DNA of 64,000 nt from assembly GCA_032433765.1 (NCBI GenBank), contig JAVIAB010000156.1, positions 88,054,650-88,118,649 of the forward strand. The letters run 5' to 3'. This document shows positions 22,065 through 33,061 of this stretch, one piece after another (the first letter of the stretch is position 1; every line of letters starts with the position of its first letter). The stretch comes from Megaustenia siamemsis (lineage: Eukaryota > Mollusca > Gastropoda > Stylommatophora > Ariophantidae). The position numbers and the translations under genes are program-made. The notes under the pieces are model-generated. The model had not been told where the DNA came from. It did not search any database and worked only from the letters and a program-made list of their open reading frames with translations.

Positions 22065-24030
22065 AGTCTTGGGCAACAATAAGATATGTCCATGTCTAGA
22101 GTAACAAGATATGTCCACGTCTAGGACAACAATAAGATATGTCCACGTCAAGGACAACAATAAGATATGTCCACGTCTAGGACAACAATAAGATATGATC
22201 ACGTCTAGGACAACAATAAGATATGTCCACGTCTAGGACAACAATAAGATATGTCCACGTCAAGGACAACAATAAGATATGTCCATGTCTAGAGTAACAA
22301 GATATGTCCACGTCTAGGACAACAATAAGATATGTCCATGTCTAGAGTAACAAGATATGTCCACGTCTAGGACAACAATAAGATATGTCCACGTCTAGGA
22401 CAACAATAAGATATGTCCACGTCAAGGACAACAATAAGATATGTCCACGTCTAGGACAACAATAAGATATGTCCACGTCTAGGACAACAATAAGATATGT
22501 CCACGTCTAGGACAACAATAAGATATGTCTACGTCTAGGACAACAATAAGATATGTCCACGTCTAGGACAACAATAAGATATGTCCACGTCTAAGACAAC
22601 AATAAGATATGTCTACGTCTAGGACAACAGTAAGATATGTCCACGTCTAGGACAACAATAAGATATGTCCACGTCTAGGACAACAATAAGATGTGTTCAC
22701 GTCTAGGACAACAATAAGATGTGTTCACGTCTTGGAGAACAATAAGATATGTCCACGTCTAGGACAACAATAAGATATGTCCACGTCTAGGACAACAATA
22801 AGATGTGTTCACGTCTAGGACAACAATAAGATATGTCCACGTCTAGGACAACAATAAGATATGTCCACGTCTAGGACAACAATAAGATATGTCTACGTCT
22901 AGGACAACAATAAGATATGTCCACGTCTAGGACAACAATAAGATATGTCCACGTCTAGGACAACAATAAGATATGATCACGTCTAGGACAACAATAAGAT
23001 GTGTTCACGTCTAGGACAACAATAAGGTATGTTCACGACTAGGACAACAATAAGATATGCCCACGTCTAGGACAACAATAAGGTATGTCCAGGCCTAGGA
23101 CAACAATAAGATATGTTCACGTCTAGGACAACAATAAGATATGTCCACGTCTAGGACAACAATAAGGTATGTTGACGTCTAGGACAACAATAAAATATGA
23201 TCACGTCTAGGACAACAATAAGATATGTTCACGTCTAGGACAACAATAAGATAATTTCACGTCTAGGACAACAATAAGATATGTTCACGTCTAGGACAAC
23301 AATAAGGTATGTCCACGTCTAGGACAACAATAAGATATGCCTACGTCTAGGACAACAATAAGGTATGTTGACGTCTAGGACAACAATAAGGTATGTTCAC
23401 GTCTAGGAAAACAATAAATGTATGTTCACGTCTAGGACAACAATAAGATATGTTAACGTCTAGGTCAACAATAAGATATGTTCACGTCTAGGACATCAAT
23501 AAGGTATGTCCACGTCTAGGACAACAATAAGGTATGTTCACGTCTAGGTCAACAATAAGATATGTTCACGTCTAGGTCAACAATAAGGTATGTTCACGTC
23601 TAGGACAACAATAAGGTATGTTCACGTCTAGGTCAACAATAAGATATGTCCACGTCTAGGTCAACAATAAGGTATGTTCACGTCTAGGTCAACAATAAGA
23701 TATGTTCACGTCTAGGTCAACAATAAGGTATGTTCACGTCTAGGTCAACAATAAGGTATGTTCACGTCTAGGTCAACAATAAGATATGTTCACGTCTAGG
23801 TCAACAATAAGAATGTTATGTTCACGTCTAGGACAACAATAAGGTATGTTCACGTCTAGGACAACAATAAGGTATGTTCACGTCTAGGACAACAATAAGA
23901 TATGTTCACGTCTAGGTCAACAATACGATATGTTCACGTCTAGGACAACAATAAGATATGTCCACGTCTAGGACAACAATAAGATATGTCCACGTCTAGG
24001 ACAACAATAAGATATGTCCACGCCTAATGT
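22065..24030. repeat. 28-bp minisatellite, about 70 copies
   Basis: Units of 28 bp with gtctaggacaacaataagat and atgtccac. Variants atgttcac and ggtatgttcac dominate from 23.0 to 23.9 kb, and aggtcaac marks 23.46-23.93 kb. Confidence 0.95.
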
Positions 24031-24179
24031 AACAGTAAGTCATTTCCATGTTTGCCTGATTCGTTCATCATCGTGTTGCGTGTCGCTTAGTTTTTGCGAC
24101 TGGTCCTCAGTTTGTGGTAGCTTTCGTACAATATCCTTGACCCTCCGGCACGACAGCAGCTGTCTGTAGTCAGGTTAAC

Positions 24180-24203
24180 CTCTCCCAGGGAAACTAAGCA
24201 CCG
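24180..24203 (-). CDS. Possible 24-nt microexon of the Rab-effector gene
   Basis: In the 24.03-24.23 kb island a very good minus-strand acceptor (tgactgttcatctcag) is followed by a frame that reaches GAGAG|gttaac with phase 1 to phase 1, encoding about 8 residues (AVLSFPGR). It joins exon 32883-32993 and exon 21863-21997 in frame, but those two also join each other directly, so this exon is optional. Other readings of the island are possible: a 38-residue frame beginning QLLSCRRVKDIVRKLPQTED opens after acctgactacag but has no good donor. Confidence 0.25.
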
Positions 24204-24234
24204 CTGAGATGAACAGTCAGCTATGCCAATGATG

Positions 24235-24815
24235 CTCAGTGTGAACGTGATACTATTGTGGTGAGCATGATAATAAGATAAGCATGATACTACTACGATG
24301 AGCATGATGCTATGATAAGCATGATACTAAATGAACATGATACTACTATAATTAGCATGATCATATGATAGGCAAGCTACTACTATGATGTGCATGATAC
24401 TACTATGATGTGTATTATACTACTATGATAAGCATGATAAGCATGATAAACTATGATAAGCATGATACTACTAAGGTAAGCATGATGTTGCTATGATAAG
24501 CATGGAACTACTATGATAAGCATGATACTACTATGATGTGCATGATACTACTATGATGAACATGATACAACTACGATAAGCACGATGATACAATAATGAA
24601 CATGATACTACTATTATAAGCATGATACTACTATGATGTGCATGAAACTACTATTATAAGCACAATACTACTATGATGAGCACGATACAACTACGATAAG
24701 CACGATGATACAATAATGAATATGATACTACTATGATGAGTTTGATACTACTATGATAAGCACAATGCTACTATGATGAGTTTGATACTACTATGATAAG
24801 CACAATGCTACTATG
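24235..24815. repeat. About 20-bp degenerate repeat
   Basis: Roughly 28 units of gcatgatactactatgataa with frequent changes; an old array. Confidence 0.85.
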
Positions 24816-24884
24816 AGTAAGATAGTTTAAATAGAGGCTACGTTATTTATTACGAAATGAACGATAATCTCTGTTGATCGTAAT

Positions 24885-25393
24885 CCAAGGTAGTAACAAA
24901 GTCATCTATTTCCTTCTATTCTCTAAGGTAGTAACAAAGTCATCTATTTCCTTCTATTCTCTAAGGTCGTAACAAAGTCATCTATTTCCTTCTATTCTTT
25001 AAAAAAAAATGTAAAGTACCCCCGTCACACCAAGTGGCGCATAGGTAATATGCTGTTAGTGACCATAAATTTTACAGACCTTCGGCACATTATTTTTGGG
25101 GTAATAAGGTCAGTAATAGGCCCGTGCCGCTTTACTTTCCCAGAAAAAAATCCGGTACCCATTAAAGGCTGGGTGAACCCGGATGCCGTCGGTTTGGATC
25201 GAACCCTACCTCTTGTCCTTTGTAGTCCAGTTCACTAACCACTGAGCTATCGCGTCTCCCTCCTTCTATTCTCTAAGGTAGTAACAAAGTCATCTATTTC
25301 CTTCTATTCTCTAAGGTAGTAACAAAGTCATCTATTTCCTTCTATTCTCTAAGGTAGTAACAAAGTCATCTATTTCCTTCTATTCTCTAAAAT
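24885..25393. repeat. 38-bp minisatellite split by a SINE
   Basis: Units of 38 bp with aaggtagtaacaaagtcatc and tatttccttctattctct, three before and about four after the SINE at 25003-25260. Confidence 0.9.
25003..25260 (-). mobile_element. tRNA-derived SINE (copy 4), minus strand
   Basis: Reverse-oriented copy of the family at 1080, with box A (tagctcagtgg) and box B (ggttcgatcc) intact on the minus strand and a T-rich 3' end (actttacattttttttt). Target-site duplications of 15-16 bp (tccttctattctttaa / tccttctattctctaa) flank it, with one change that reflects variation or later mutation. It split an existing minisatellite. Confidence 0.9.
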
Positions 25394-25622
25394 CTCAGGT
25401 TTTGTCAATCTAGTCCATGGCCTCATCCCACGCATGGTCAAGTTGGCGATGGTTGGTGGGTTGTGGTTTCTATGAGATGGTTGGTGGGTTGTGGTTTCTA
25501 TGAGATGGTTGGTGGGTTGTGGTTTCTATGAGATGGTTGGTGGGTTGTGGTTTCTATGAGATGGTTGGTGGGTTGTGGTTTCTATGAGATGGTTGGTGGG
25601 TTGTGGTTTCTATGAGATGGAA
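25394..25622. repeat. 28-bp minisatellite, 6 copies, after a unique spacer
   Basis: Six near-perfect units with ttggtgggttgtggtttcta and tgagatgg at about 25450-25620, after about 55 bp of single-copy sequence. Confidence 0.9.
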
Positions 25623-25799
25623 GATGTTATAGTGTAAGCAATCCGGAAGAATAAAAGAAGAAACGAAGAGATCAAAAAAAGTTCACGATCTTGGATTCAT
25701 TGACCGGACTCAGGAATGTGAGACGTAAGAAGCTAGGGTACCCTAGTGGAGATTATGTGGAGAGAGACGGCACCTGAAAGAACGGCGAATCAACGTAGA
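25623..25799. other. Unique purine-rich stretch
   Basis: Single-copy DNA. A plus-strand donor-like gagac|gtaaga is visible, but no open exon supports it. Confidence 0.35.
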
Positions 25800-26660
25800 T
25801 CGGTACTCTTGACAGAGATCGCTAGTAGTACTCTGAATGTCGGTACACTTGATAGAGATCGCTAGTAGTACTCTGAATGTCGGTACACTTGATAGAGATC
25901 GCTAGTAGTACTCTGGATGTCGGCACACTTGACAGAGATCGCTTGTAGTACTCTGGATGTCGGCACACTTGACAGAGATCGTTTGTAGTACTCTGGATGT
26001 CGGCACACTTGACAGAGATCGCTTGTAGTACTCTGGATGTCGGCACACTTGACAGAGATTGCTTGTAGTACTCTGGATGTCGGCACACTTGGCAGAGATC
26101 GCTTGTAGTACTCTGGATGTCGGCACACTTGGCAGAGATCGCTTGTAGTACTCTGGATGTCGGCACACTTGGCAGAGATCGCTTGTAGTACTCTGGATGT
26201 CGGCACACTTGGCAGAGATCGCTTGTAGTACTCTGGATGTCGGCACACTTGGCAGAGATCGCTTGTAGTACTCTGGATGTCGGCACACTTGACAGAGATT
26301 GCTAGTAGTACTCTGGATGTCGGCACACTTGACAGAGATCGCTTGTAGTACTCTGGATGTCGGCACACTTGGCAGAGATCGCTTGTAGTACTCTGGATGT
26401 CGATACACTTGGCAGAGATCGCTTGTAGTACTCTGGATGTCGGCACACTTGGCAGAGATCGCTTGTAGTACTCTGGATGTCGGCAAACTTGGCAGAGATC
26501 GCTTGTAGTACTCTGGATGTCGACACACTTGGCAGAGATCGCTTGTAGTACTCTGGATGTCGACACACTTGGCAGAGATCGTTTGTAGTACTCTGGATGT
26601 CGACACACTTGGCAGAGATCGCTTGTAGTACTCTGGATGTCGGCACACTTGGCAGAGATC
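25800..26660. repeat. 40-bp minisatellite, about 21 copies
   Basis: Units of 40 bp with cggcacacttggcagagatc and gcttgtagtactctggatgt. Forty is not divisible by three, but three units (120 bp) are, so 40-residue repeats appear in all minus-strand frames. These are artefacts. Confidence 0.95.
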
Positions 26661-26715
26661 GTCCACTAACCCTGGGATTTTACGTAAACAACGGAGAATA
26701 GCGGAGGTCTCAGAA
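26661..26715. other. Short spacer between arrays
   Basis: Unique 55 bp with gagatcgtccact just before it and ggaggtctcag within, both also found in order at 1-145. Confidence 0.4.
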
Positions 26716-27709
26716 TAGACTCGTTTGTGTCCACCAGGACTGAGCGAACAAACTCGTTTGTGTCCACCAGGACTGAGCGAACAGACTCGTTTGTGTCCAC
26801 CAGGACTGAGCGAACAGACTCGTTTGTGTCCAGCAGGACTGAGCGAACAAACTCGTTTGTGTCCACCAGGACTGAGCGAACAAACTCGTTTGTGTCCACC
26901 AGGACTGAGCGAACAAACTCGTTTGTGTCCACCAGGACTGAGCGAACAGACTCGTTTGTGTCCACCAGGACTGAGCGAACAGACTCGTTTGTGTCCACCA
27001 GGACTGAGCGAACAGACTCGTTTGTGTCCACCAGGACTGAGCGAACAGACTCGTTTGTGTCCACCAGGACTGAGCGAACAAACTCGTTTGTGTCCACCAG
27101 GACTGAGCGAACAGACTCGTTTGTGTCCACCAGGACTGAGCGAACAAACTCGTTTGTGTCCACCAGGACTGAGCGAACAAACTCGTTTGTGTCCAGCAGG
27201 ACTGAGCGAACAAACTCGTTTGTGTCCACCAGGACTGAGCGAACAAACTCGTTTGTGTCCACCAGGACTGAGCGAACAAACTCGTTTGTGTCCAGCAGGA
27301 CTGAGCGAACAAACTCGTTTGTGTCCAGCAGGACTGAGCGAACAAACTCGTTTGTGTCCACCAGGACTGAGCGAACAAACTCGTTTGTGTCCAGCAGGAC
27401 TGAGCGAACAGACTCGTTTGTGTCCACCAGGACTGAGCGAACAAACTCGTTTGTGTCCAGCAGGACTGAGCGAACAGACTCGTTTGTGTCCAGCAGGACT
27501 GAGCGAACAAACTCGTTTGTGTCCAGCAGGACTGAGCGAACAGACTCGTTTGTGTCCAGCAGGACTGAGCGAACAAACTCGTTTGTGTCCACCAGGACTG
27601 AGCGAACAGACTCGTTTGTGTCCAGCAGGACTGAGCGAACAAACTCGTTTGTGTCCAGCAGGACTGAGCGAACAGACTCGTTTGTGTCCACCAGGACTGA
27701 GCGAACAGA
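26716..27709. repeat. 33-bp minisatellite, about 30 copies, very uniform
   Basis: Almost identical 33-bp units with gactgagcgaacagactcgt and ttgtgtccaccag. Only three positions vary (aaactc/agactc, ccacc/ccagc). Four open frames of over 330 codons result, with 11-residue repeats. None has a credible start, splice site or unique flank. The uniformity suggests a young expansion. Confidence 0.95.
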
Positions 27710-28027
27710 TGCGGGGAAGAGTTCAAGCGCCGTAGAGTTCTCACTGATGTACAGCGACAGTGGAGATCAAAATAAAGGACTACTGAGAACCTGTGTATGT
27801 CAGAGCAGCTTTGTTTTGCTTACAGCTTAAGTAATATGAATGATTGACGGATGTTGTCAAGACTCTTGACCATAGTCTGGATTCGCAGTCATCAGCAAAA
27901 TGGGAGGGGTTTACTTTGTAATAAAACAAGGAAACATGAAATTTTTGACAGATACAGTCTCCAAGATTTGGACGCACCAGCAAAGATGTAGAGTTTGACT
28001 AAATTAAGAACTTGCCTCAAGGCTGGG
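27710..28027. other. Unique island, no gene seen
   Basis: About 320 bp of single-copy DNA. I read both strands for exons and found no acceptor-frame-donor set. It shares short ordered motifs (agagcagctttgtttt, gaaatttttgacag) with 290-440. Confidence 0.4.
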
Positions 28028-28520
28028 GGTTAGGAGTGAGCTAGTTAAATAGTTCTCAGCGATCTTGGACTTGTTAGGAGTGAGTTAGTTAAATAGTTCT
28101 CGGCGATCTTGGACGAGTTAGGAGTGAGTTAGTTAAATAGTTCTCGGCGATCTTGGACGAGTTAGGAGTGAGTTGGTTAAATAGTTCTCAGCGATCTTGG
28201 ACTTGTTAGGAGTGAGTTAGTTAAATAGTTCTCGGCGATCTTGGACGAGTTAGGAGTGAGTTAGTTAAATAGTTCTCGGCGATCTTGGACTTGTTAGGAG
28301 TGAGTTAGTTAAATAGTTCTCAGCGATCTTGGACGAGTTAGGAGTGAGTTAGTTAAATAGTTCTCGGCGATCTTGGACGAGTTAGGAGTGAGTTAGTTAA
28401 ATAGTTCTCAGCGATCTTGGACGAGTTAGGAGTGAGTTAGTTAAATAGTTCTCGACGATCTTGGACGAGTTAGGAGTGAGTTAGTTAAATAGTTCTCGAC
28501 GATCTTGGACGAGTTAGGAG
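28028..28520. repeat. 44-bp minisatellite, about 11 copies
   Basis: Units of 44 bp with ttaggagtgagttagttaaa and tagttctcggcgatcttgga. Confidence 0.95.
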
Positions 28521-28751
28521 TTAGATAGTTATGAAGTTTGTAGAAGTTGTCACCGGGACTGTAAGAATCTTAGAAATAGAAGTCCCTAAAAATATTTTCC
28601 GAACCACTGGAGTTATTATATTCATCAGTACGAGAGATAGCAATTCTATAATCTCACACGGATACAAGATATTGTGTGGATAGAGTCATAGAGTTACAGA
28701 TGAGTAAACAATTATAACTGAAAAACAGTTTTGAGAGAAGTGGATAAGAAC
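28521..28751. other. Unique AT-rich stretch
   Basis: Single-copy DNA up to the LINE. Resembles 880-1060 in order of short motifs, ending in actgaaaaacagttttgag. Confidence 0.4.
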
Positions 28752-28760
28752 TATTAGTAT

Positions 28761-30574
28761 CTATCTATTGACCTTTCGAGCCGTAACCGGCCCATAGGGC
28801 GTAGACCAAGATACACCTTCTCCTATATGAATTTTTGTTCTAGCAGTTTTCTTTTAAAGATATTTTATTAAATCTCGCCATCTGTCTCTGTTCTGTGCAA
28901 GCAGTTCTATCTCATTGAGGGAGCCGATTCCTGCTGCTCTTGCCTCTCTCATCAATGTTCTTCTCAGTGTCTCCCTGGGTCTTCCTCTTTTTCTTTTACC
29001 TGTTGTTTCCCATATGAGGGCTTGCTTTGCTATTCGATTATTATCTCTTCTCATCACATGTCCAACGTATGACCATCGTCTTTTCTTTATTACTGAAGAT
29101 ATTAGTGGTTGATTGGCGATTTCTCTAATTTCCTCGTTTGTTTTGAATTCGTTCCATTCTATACCAAGTATTTTTCTTATACATTTATTTTCGAATGCGT
29201 TCAACTTTGTTTCTATATCTCTTGTTGTTTTCCAGCTTTCACACGCATACGTAAGGGTTGATAGTACATTTGATTTGAATAGCCTAAGTTTTGTGTTTGT
29301 GCTAATGAGTTTTGATTTCCACAACTTTTCAAGGCTTCTGAAAGACATTGCTGCTTTAGCCAGTCTGATTCTAATTTCTTTGCTCGTATCCCCTTCTCGA
29401 TCAATGTGACTTCCAAGATAGATAAAGTGATCGATCTCTTCTACTGGTTTGTTTTCCATGTATATTTTGTCACTTGTTGGAATTAAACTTTTCATGACTT
29501 TAGTCTTTTCATGATTGACCTCAAGCCCAATTTTGCTGGCTATTGATGATAGTTCATTTGTGTTTTCCTGCATCGTTTTTATCTGACTGCTGATGAGAAC
29601 TATGTCATCAGCAAAGTCGAGGTCCTCCAAATGGTCTCCTTGTATCCATTCGATGCCTTTATTACCAGTGCAGCATTTCTTCATTATGAAGTCCATAACA
29701 ATTCCAAATAACAAGGGCGATAAAATACATCCTTGTTTAACCCCAGTTTCTATTGGGAAACATTCGCTCAGTCCTTCCTCTGTTCGAACTGCACATGTGT
29801 AACCATCATACATGTCTTTGATAATATTTATGATTTTTGATGGTAAACCATATTGCTTCAGAATTTTCCACAAAGAATCTCTATGAATACTATCAAATGC
29901 TTTTTTGAAGTCGATGAAGTTAAGTACAAACGGTTTTTGCTTTTCAATATGTTCCTCCAATATAAGTCGTAGAGTGAAAATGTGGTCAAGACAGCTTCTC
30001 CCTTTTCTAAACCCAGCCTGTTCTTCACGCATTACTGTATCTATTGAATCCTTTATTCTATTTACGATGATTTTACAGAATAACTTTGAGGCAACTGACA
30101 AAAGTGTCACGCCTCTCCAGTTGTTACAATCTCTAAGATTGCCCTTTTTTGGGATCTTAACAATGATTCCTTTTTTCCATTTATGAGGCGTCTTCTCTGT
30201 TTTCCAAATGATGTTGAACATTTTTTGGAGATGTATTAAATTATGGCTATCAATTGCCTTGAGGATCTCAGCTGTTAACTTATCCTCTCCAGCAGCCTTG
30301 TTATTGGTCATTAGCTTTAAGGTGGTTTCTATTTCACTCAAGGTGAAGTCATCTAAATTTACATCTAATTCTGCTGCTGGTGTTTCAGCTTCAAAAACTA
30401 TTAAACTGTGAGGTAGTGGACGGTTAAGAATTTCTTTGAAGTGTTCTGCCCAACGGGCTTTTATGTCTGCGCTTGTTGTTAGCATTAATCCAGATTTGTC
30501 TAGAATTGGTGTTCCACTGGATGTATAGGTGTTTGTCAGCATCTTTTGTACAGTATAGAGAGTTGTAGAGTATA
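28761..30574 (-). mobile_element. 5'-truncated non-LTR retrotransposon (RTE-like) with short ATAG tail
   Basis: The minus-strand LINE spans 28761-30574 between a 9-bp target-site duplication (tattagtat at 28752-28760 and 30575-30583). It lacks the endonuclease and the start of the reverse transcriptase. The 3' UTR is about 90 bp and ends in ggctcgaaaggtcaatagat plus ATAG. That end matches the retroposon at 12412-12683. It lies in a large intron of the same-strand Rab-effector gene. Confidence 0.88.
28854..30542 (-). CDS. LINE reverse transcriptase ORF, N-terminally truncated, uninterrupted
   Basis: A 562-codon frame with no stop, open to the element's 5' truncation point. In order it shows WAEHFKEILNR (finger region), KKGIIVKIPKKGNLRDCNNW RG, motif A (FIDFKKAFDS), motif B (GVKQGCILSPLLF) and the catalytic FADD (LDFADDIVLIS, about 29.6 kb). 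The C-terminal tail is KRKRGRPRETLRRTL...QNRDRWRDLI, typical of RTE-like elements. The enzyme copies its RNA at a nicked target. All catalytic residues seen are intact, so the insertion is recent, but without an endonuclease or promoter the copy is not autonomous. Clade assignment (RTE or RTE-X) is from motifs by eye. Confidence 0.85.
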   Translation of the reverse strand: MLTNTYTSSGTPILDKSGLMLTTSADIKARWAEHFKEILNRPLPHSLIVFEAETPAAELDVNLDDFTLSEIETTLKLMTNNKAAGEDKLTAEILKAIDSHNLIHLQKMFNIIWKTEKTPHKWKKGIIVKIPKKGNLRDCNNWRGVTLLSVASKLFCKIIVNRIKDSIDTVMREEQAGFRKGRSCLDHIFTLRLILEEHIEKQKPFVLNFIDFKKAFDSIHRDSLWKILKQYGLPSKIINIIKDMYDGYTCAVRTEEGLSECFPIETGVKQGCILSPLLFGIVMDFIMKKCCTGNKGIEWIQGDHLEDLDFADDIVLISSQIKTMQENTNELSSIASKIGLEVNHEKTKVMKSLIPTSDKIYMENKPVEEIDHFIYLGSHIDREGDTSKEIRIRLAKAAMSFRSLEKLWKSKLISTNTKLRLFKSNVLSTLTYACESWKTTRDIETKLNAFENKCIRKILGIEWNEFKTNEEIREIANQPLISSVIKKRRWSYVGHVMRRDNNRIAKQALIWETTGKRKRGRPRETLRRTLMREARAAGIGSLNEIELLAQNRDRWRDLIKYL

Positions 30575-30612
30575 TATTAGTATAATGACATAATTATAAG
30601 TTGACTAATTAG

Positions 30613-31305
30613 GTAAACAAGGTGTCCCACAAGGCGGAGTCTTGTCCCCAACACTTTTTAATTTTCATAAATGACATCGTAATGGACATTCCACCCAGAA
30701 TACACTCAGCAATATATGCAGATGATCTGGCGTTATGGGCTCGCGAGGAAAGTTTATCGGTGGCTGGACCCAGGATGCAAGATGCCCTAGGTGAACTTGA
30801 AAAATGGACGAACACCTGGTACTTATCAATCAAGGAAGGAAAAACTAAATATACAATTTTCAGCCTATCAAGAAACATGCTCTCTGCAAACTTGAAGATA
30901 AAAGACTATACACTCCTTATTGACCAAAACCCAACATATCTTGGCGTCACAATGAATCGCAGAATGACTTGGAAAAATCAGATAGACAGAGCAAGGAAAA
31001 AAACCAGAAAACGAGCTAATATTATGAAGTAATTGGCAGGAGCGGATTGGGGAGCAGACAGCAATATCTTGAAACGACTATACGTAGGAAGAGTCAGACC
31101 AGTCCTAGAGTATGGAGTCACAGCCTGGGCTATGGCTTCCAAATCACACCTTAGCAAAATTAACAGAACACAGAACCAAGCTGCCCGTATCATCACTGGT
31201 GCTATGAAATCTACACCTATCAAGACTCTAGAAACAGTAACAGGTTTACAACCCTTAGATGACAGACGGGTCACTAAAGTATTGCAACAAGCGGAGAAAT
31301 AAAGA
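30613..31305 (+). pseudogene. I-like LINE reverse transcriptase, broken
   Basis: Reads KQGVPQGGVLSPTLFN (motif B), then a frameshift at about 30660, then FINDIVMDIP and the catalytic YADD (IYADDLALW, about 30714). A stop lies at about 31030 (MK*LAGAD), then the thumb region (VRPVLEYGVTAWAM) and another stop near 31300. At least one frameshift and two stops make it non-functional. Confidence 0.88.
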
Positions 31306-31591
31306 AGGCTCCTTAGCCACCCCATGCACCAAAGAATAACTGGTCCCGGAATTGTACGACTAAAGAGGAGCAGCTTCGCTGCAATTGCCAATGAATAACT
31401 ACTGGAGACCCAGTACTTTCTTAAACAATATCGAAACCCTTGGGCACATCTGATATGTCTCCTCATGGAAAACATAAAATACCAGAACTTCAGGAAAATA
31501 TAACAGGAATCATGAAAAAAGGCACCCAATCAGACACAGAAAGAAAACACTAGCAGAAAAACACATACACGATACCTACCCACATGACTCT

Positions 31592-32074
31592 TTGTCACAC
31601 ATATACACAGATGGCTCTGCTACAAATGCCACCAGAAATGGAGGGAGAGGTGTGTTCTTGACGCTGAATAATCAGGACGAGATCACCAAGTCAATAGCTA
31701 CAGGGAAATTATCAAACAACTTTAAAGCAGAAACTGAGGCCATCAGAGATGCTGCAACACTGGCTACTCAACACAAAAATAACATGCACAATAAATTGGT
31801 GATTCTGACTGATGCACTGTCAGTATTATCAGCTCTTAAAAGCCCCAAGAACAATGAACTAAATGACTTGAGAACAACCCTAGACCAACTATGCAATAAC
31901 TTCCTGAGAGTAGTCATTCAGTGGATACCATCACACTGTAATATACACGGGAACGAACGCGCAGACAAATTAGCTAAAGAGGGAGGGAGATTACCACAAG
32001 AGAACCATCCGCTCAGTTATGATGAAGCCAAATCCACCCTCAAAGGTCAGTTCCATGAAAAATGGAAACGATAA
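31592..32074 (+). pseudogene. RNase H domain of the I-like LINE
   Basis: An open 160-codon stretch with all RNase H landmarks: YTDGSA (first Asp), AETEAIRDA (Glu), ILTDALSVLSAL (Asp) and IQWIPSHCNIHGNERADKLA (His and last Asp). The domain would degrade RNA in RNA-DNA hybrids. The residues look intact, but it is cut off from the reverse transcriptase upstream by stops. Beyond its stop the frame continues as a C-terminal zinc motif (LCYCTLDYMTTKHVLQDC) and ends at about 32399. Confidence 0.88.
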
Positions 32075-32407
32075 CACCCAAAGCATAACGAGAGATACGG
32101 TTACCACCAACTATCAAGGAGGGAACAAGTCATCATACTTCGCCTACGCACTGGCCACAATAGAATAAGAAATCACATATTCACCAAATTCAAAATAGGT
32201 ACAACCAGCCTATGTTACTGTACACTGGACTATATGACTACAAAACATGTTCTACAGGATTGCCCCCAGTACACAGACCTGAGAAGAGCAATGTGGTCCA
32301 CACCCACCTCCCTGGAAGAAAAACTATATGGGGCAATCGATTCACCTAAACAGACAGCTAACTTCACAAGAGAGAGTCTGGAATCCTACTCTGATTGAGT
32401 CTTGATC

Positions 32408-32409
<2 letters not shown>

Positions 32410-32450
<41 letters not shown>
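32410..32450 (+). repeat. (GA)n 3' tail of the I-like LINE
   Basis: About 20 GA dinucleotides directly before the right target-site duplication; the microsatellite tail of the element. Confidence 0.9.
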
Positions 32451-32453
<3 letters not shown>

Positions 32454-32463
32454 GACTAATTAG

Positions 32464-32650
32464 AAATGTCAATAAAGACTCCGATATGATCAAAGGTTAC
32501 AAATAAGTCAAGGTCGTCGGTAGACCCGTACTGTAACATGCCACAATTAAATGTAGAACATGGAGCATAAAGACTGCTGTCACCAAGATAATGAGTTGTG
32601 TGTCCAAATTCATTTGAATATGCTAATGTATATGGGGGAAAATACAAGGT
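32464..32650. other. Unique island with an unassigned minus-strand frame
   Basis: The minus strand opens from about 32671 to the TAG in the target-site duplication. It includes LYFPPYTLAYSNEFGHTTHY and a possible acceptor (ccccatatacattag). It reads like protein, but no donor is good, and the LINE inserted at its end. It could be part of an older mobile element. Confidence 0.35.
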
Positions 32651-32815
32651 AAAAGAGGCAGAGGCAGACAAAGACTAACATGAACGAGTAACATCAAAAG
32701 ATGGACAAGTCAGCCTATGACAATCTGCATCATCAAAGCAAGAGACAGAGTGGAATGGCGCTCCATGGCAGCCAACCTTCGTTGCGGAGAAGGCACCCAA
32801 TGATGATGATGTATT
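32651..32815 (+). pseudogene. 3' remnant of another RTE-like LINE
   Basis: The plus strand encodes KRGRGRQRLT, a stop, then TSNIKRWTSQPMTICIIKAR and WRSMAANLRCGEGTQ. That is the end of an RTE-like reverse transcriptase protein, followed by a gatgatgatg tail. Only the last 50 or so codons survive. Confidence 0.7.
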
Positions 32816-32882
32816 GTATACACAAAGAAACTGCCACTTTGGTGGCAGTGCCAGGTTAGCAGAACGTGGGTGGTCACCATAC

Positions 32883-32993
32883 CTTCAGTAACATCTTTTC
32901 TGTGGTCAACAAGGATCTCATCTTCGCCTTTTTGTCTTGAGCTGGAGTCATCGCCTCCCCTGGCTGTCTCCACGTTCTCCACATCCAAGTGTG
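32883..32993 (-). CDS. Rab-effector gene, 36-codon acidic exon
   Basis: Minus-strand exon with a strong acceptor (ttctcttttggactctggcag) and donor ACTGAAG|gtatgg, phase 1 to 1. The peptide begins HLDVENVETARGGDDSSSRQ and ends KGEDEILVDHRKDVTE, highly charged and probably disordered. The other two frames contain stops or give poor continuity. It joins exon 35874-35903 or 44501-44555 upstream, and 24180-24203 or 21863-21997 downstream, all in phase. No domain recognised. Confidence 0.72.
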
Positions 32994-33061
32994 CTGCCAG
33001 AGTCCAAAAGAGAATAAGGGACAACAAATTGGTGGACAAATAAACCAGCGCAGGAAACTGA

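Larger units (their letters stand above)
30613..32450 (+). mobile_element. 5'-truncated I-like non-LTR retrotransposon with (GA)n tail
   Basis: The plus-strand element is flanked by a perfect 13-bp target-site duplication (gttgactaattag at 30600-30612 and 32451-32463). It starts inside the reverse transcriptase, continues through RNase H and a CCHC-type C-terminus, and ends in a 40-bp GA microsatellite. It lies only 16 bp from the target site of the LINE next to it. Confidence 0.92.

Noticed and set aside
14967..24030. CRISPR array
   Set aside because: Units are directly tandem without unique spacers of fixed length, and the genome is eukaryotic; no cas genes.
24087..24305. 72-codon minus-strand frame as a gene
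   Set aside because: The upstream half is in the 20-bp repeat and the stop follows without a donor; only the small splice-bounded piece is kept as a candidate.
25050..25238. Plus-strand 62-codon frame
   Set aside because: Lies wholly within a reverse-oriented SINE.
25822..26666. Four overlapping minus-strand frames with a 40-residue repeat
   Set aside because: The 40-bp array shows the same peptide in shifted frames.
26727..27830. Open frames of 336-367 codons on both strands with 11-residue repeats
   Set aside because: Product of a uniform 33-bp array with no stops in four frames. No unique flanking domain, credible start or splice site.
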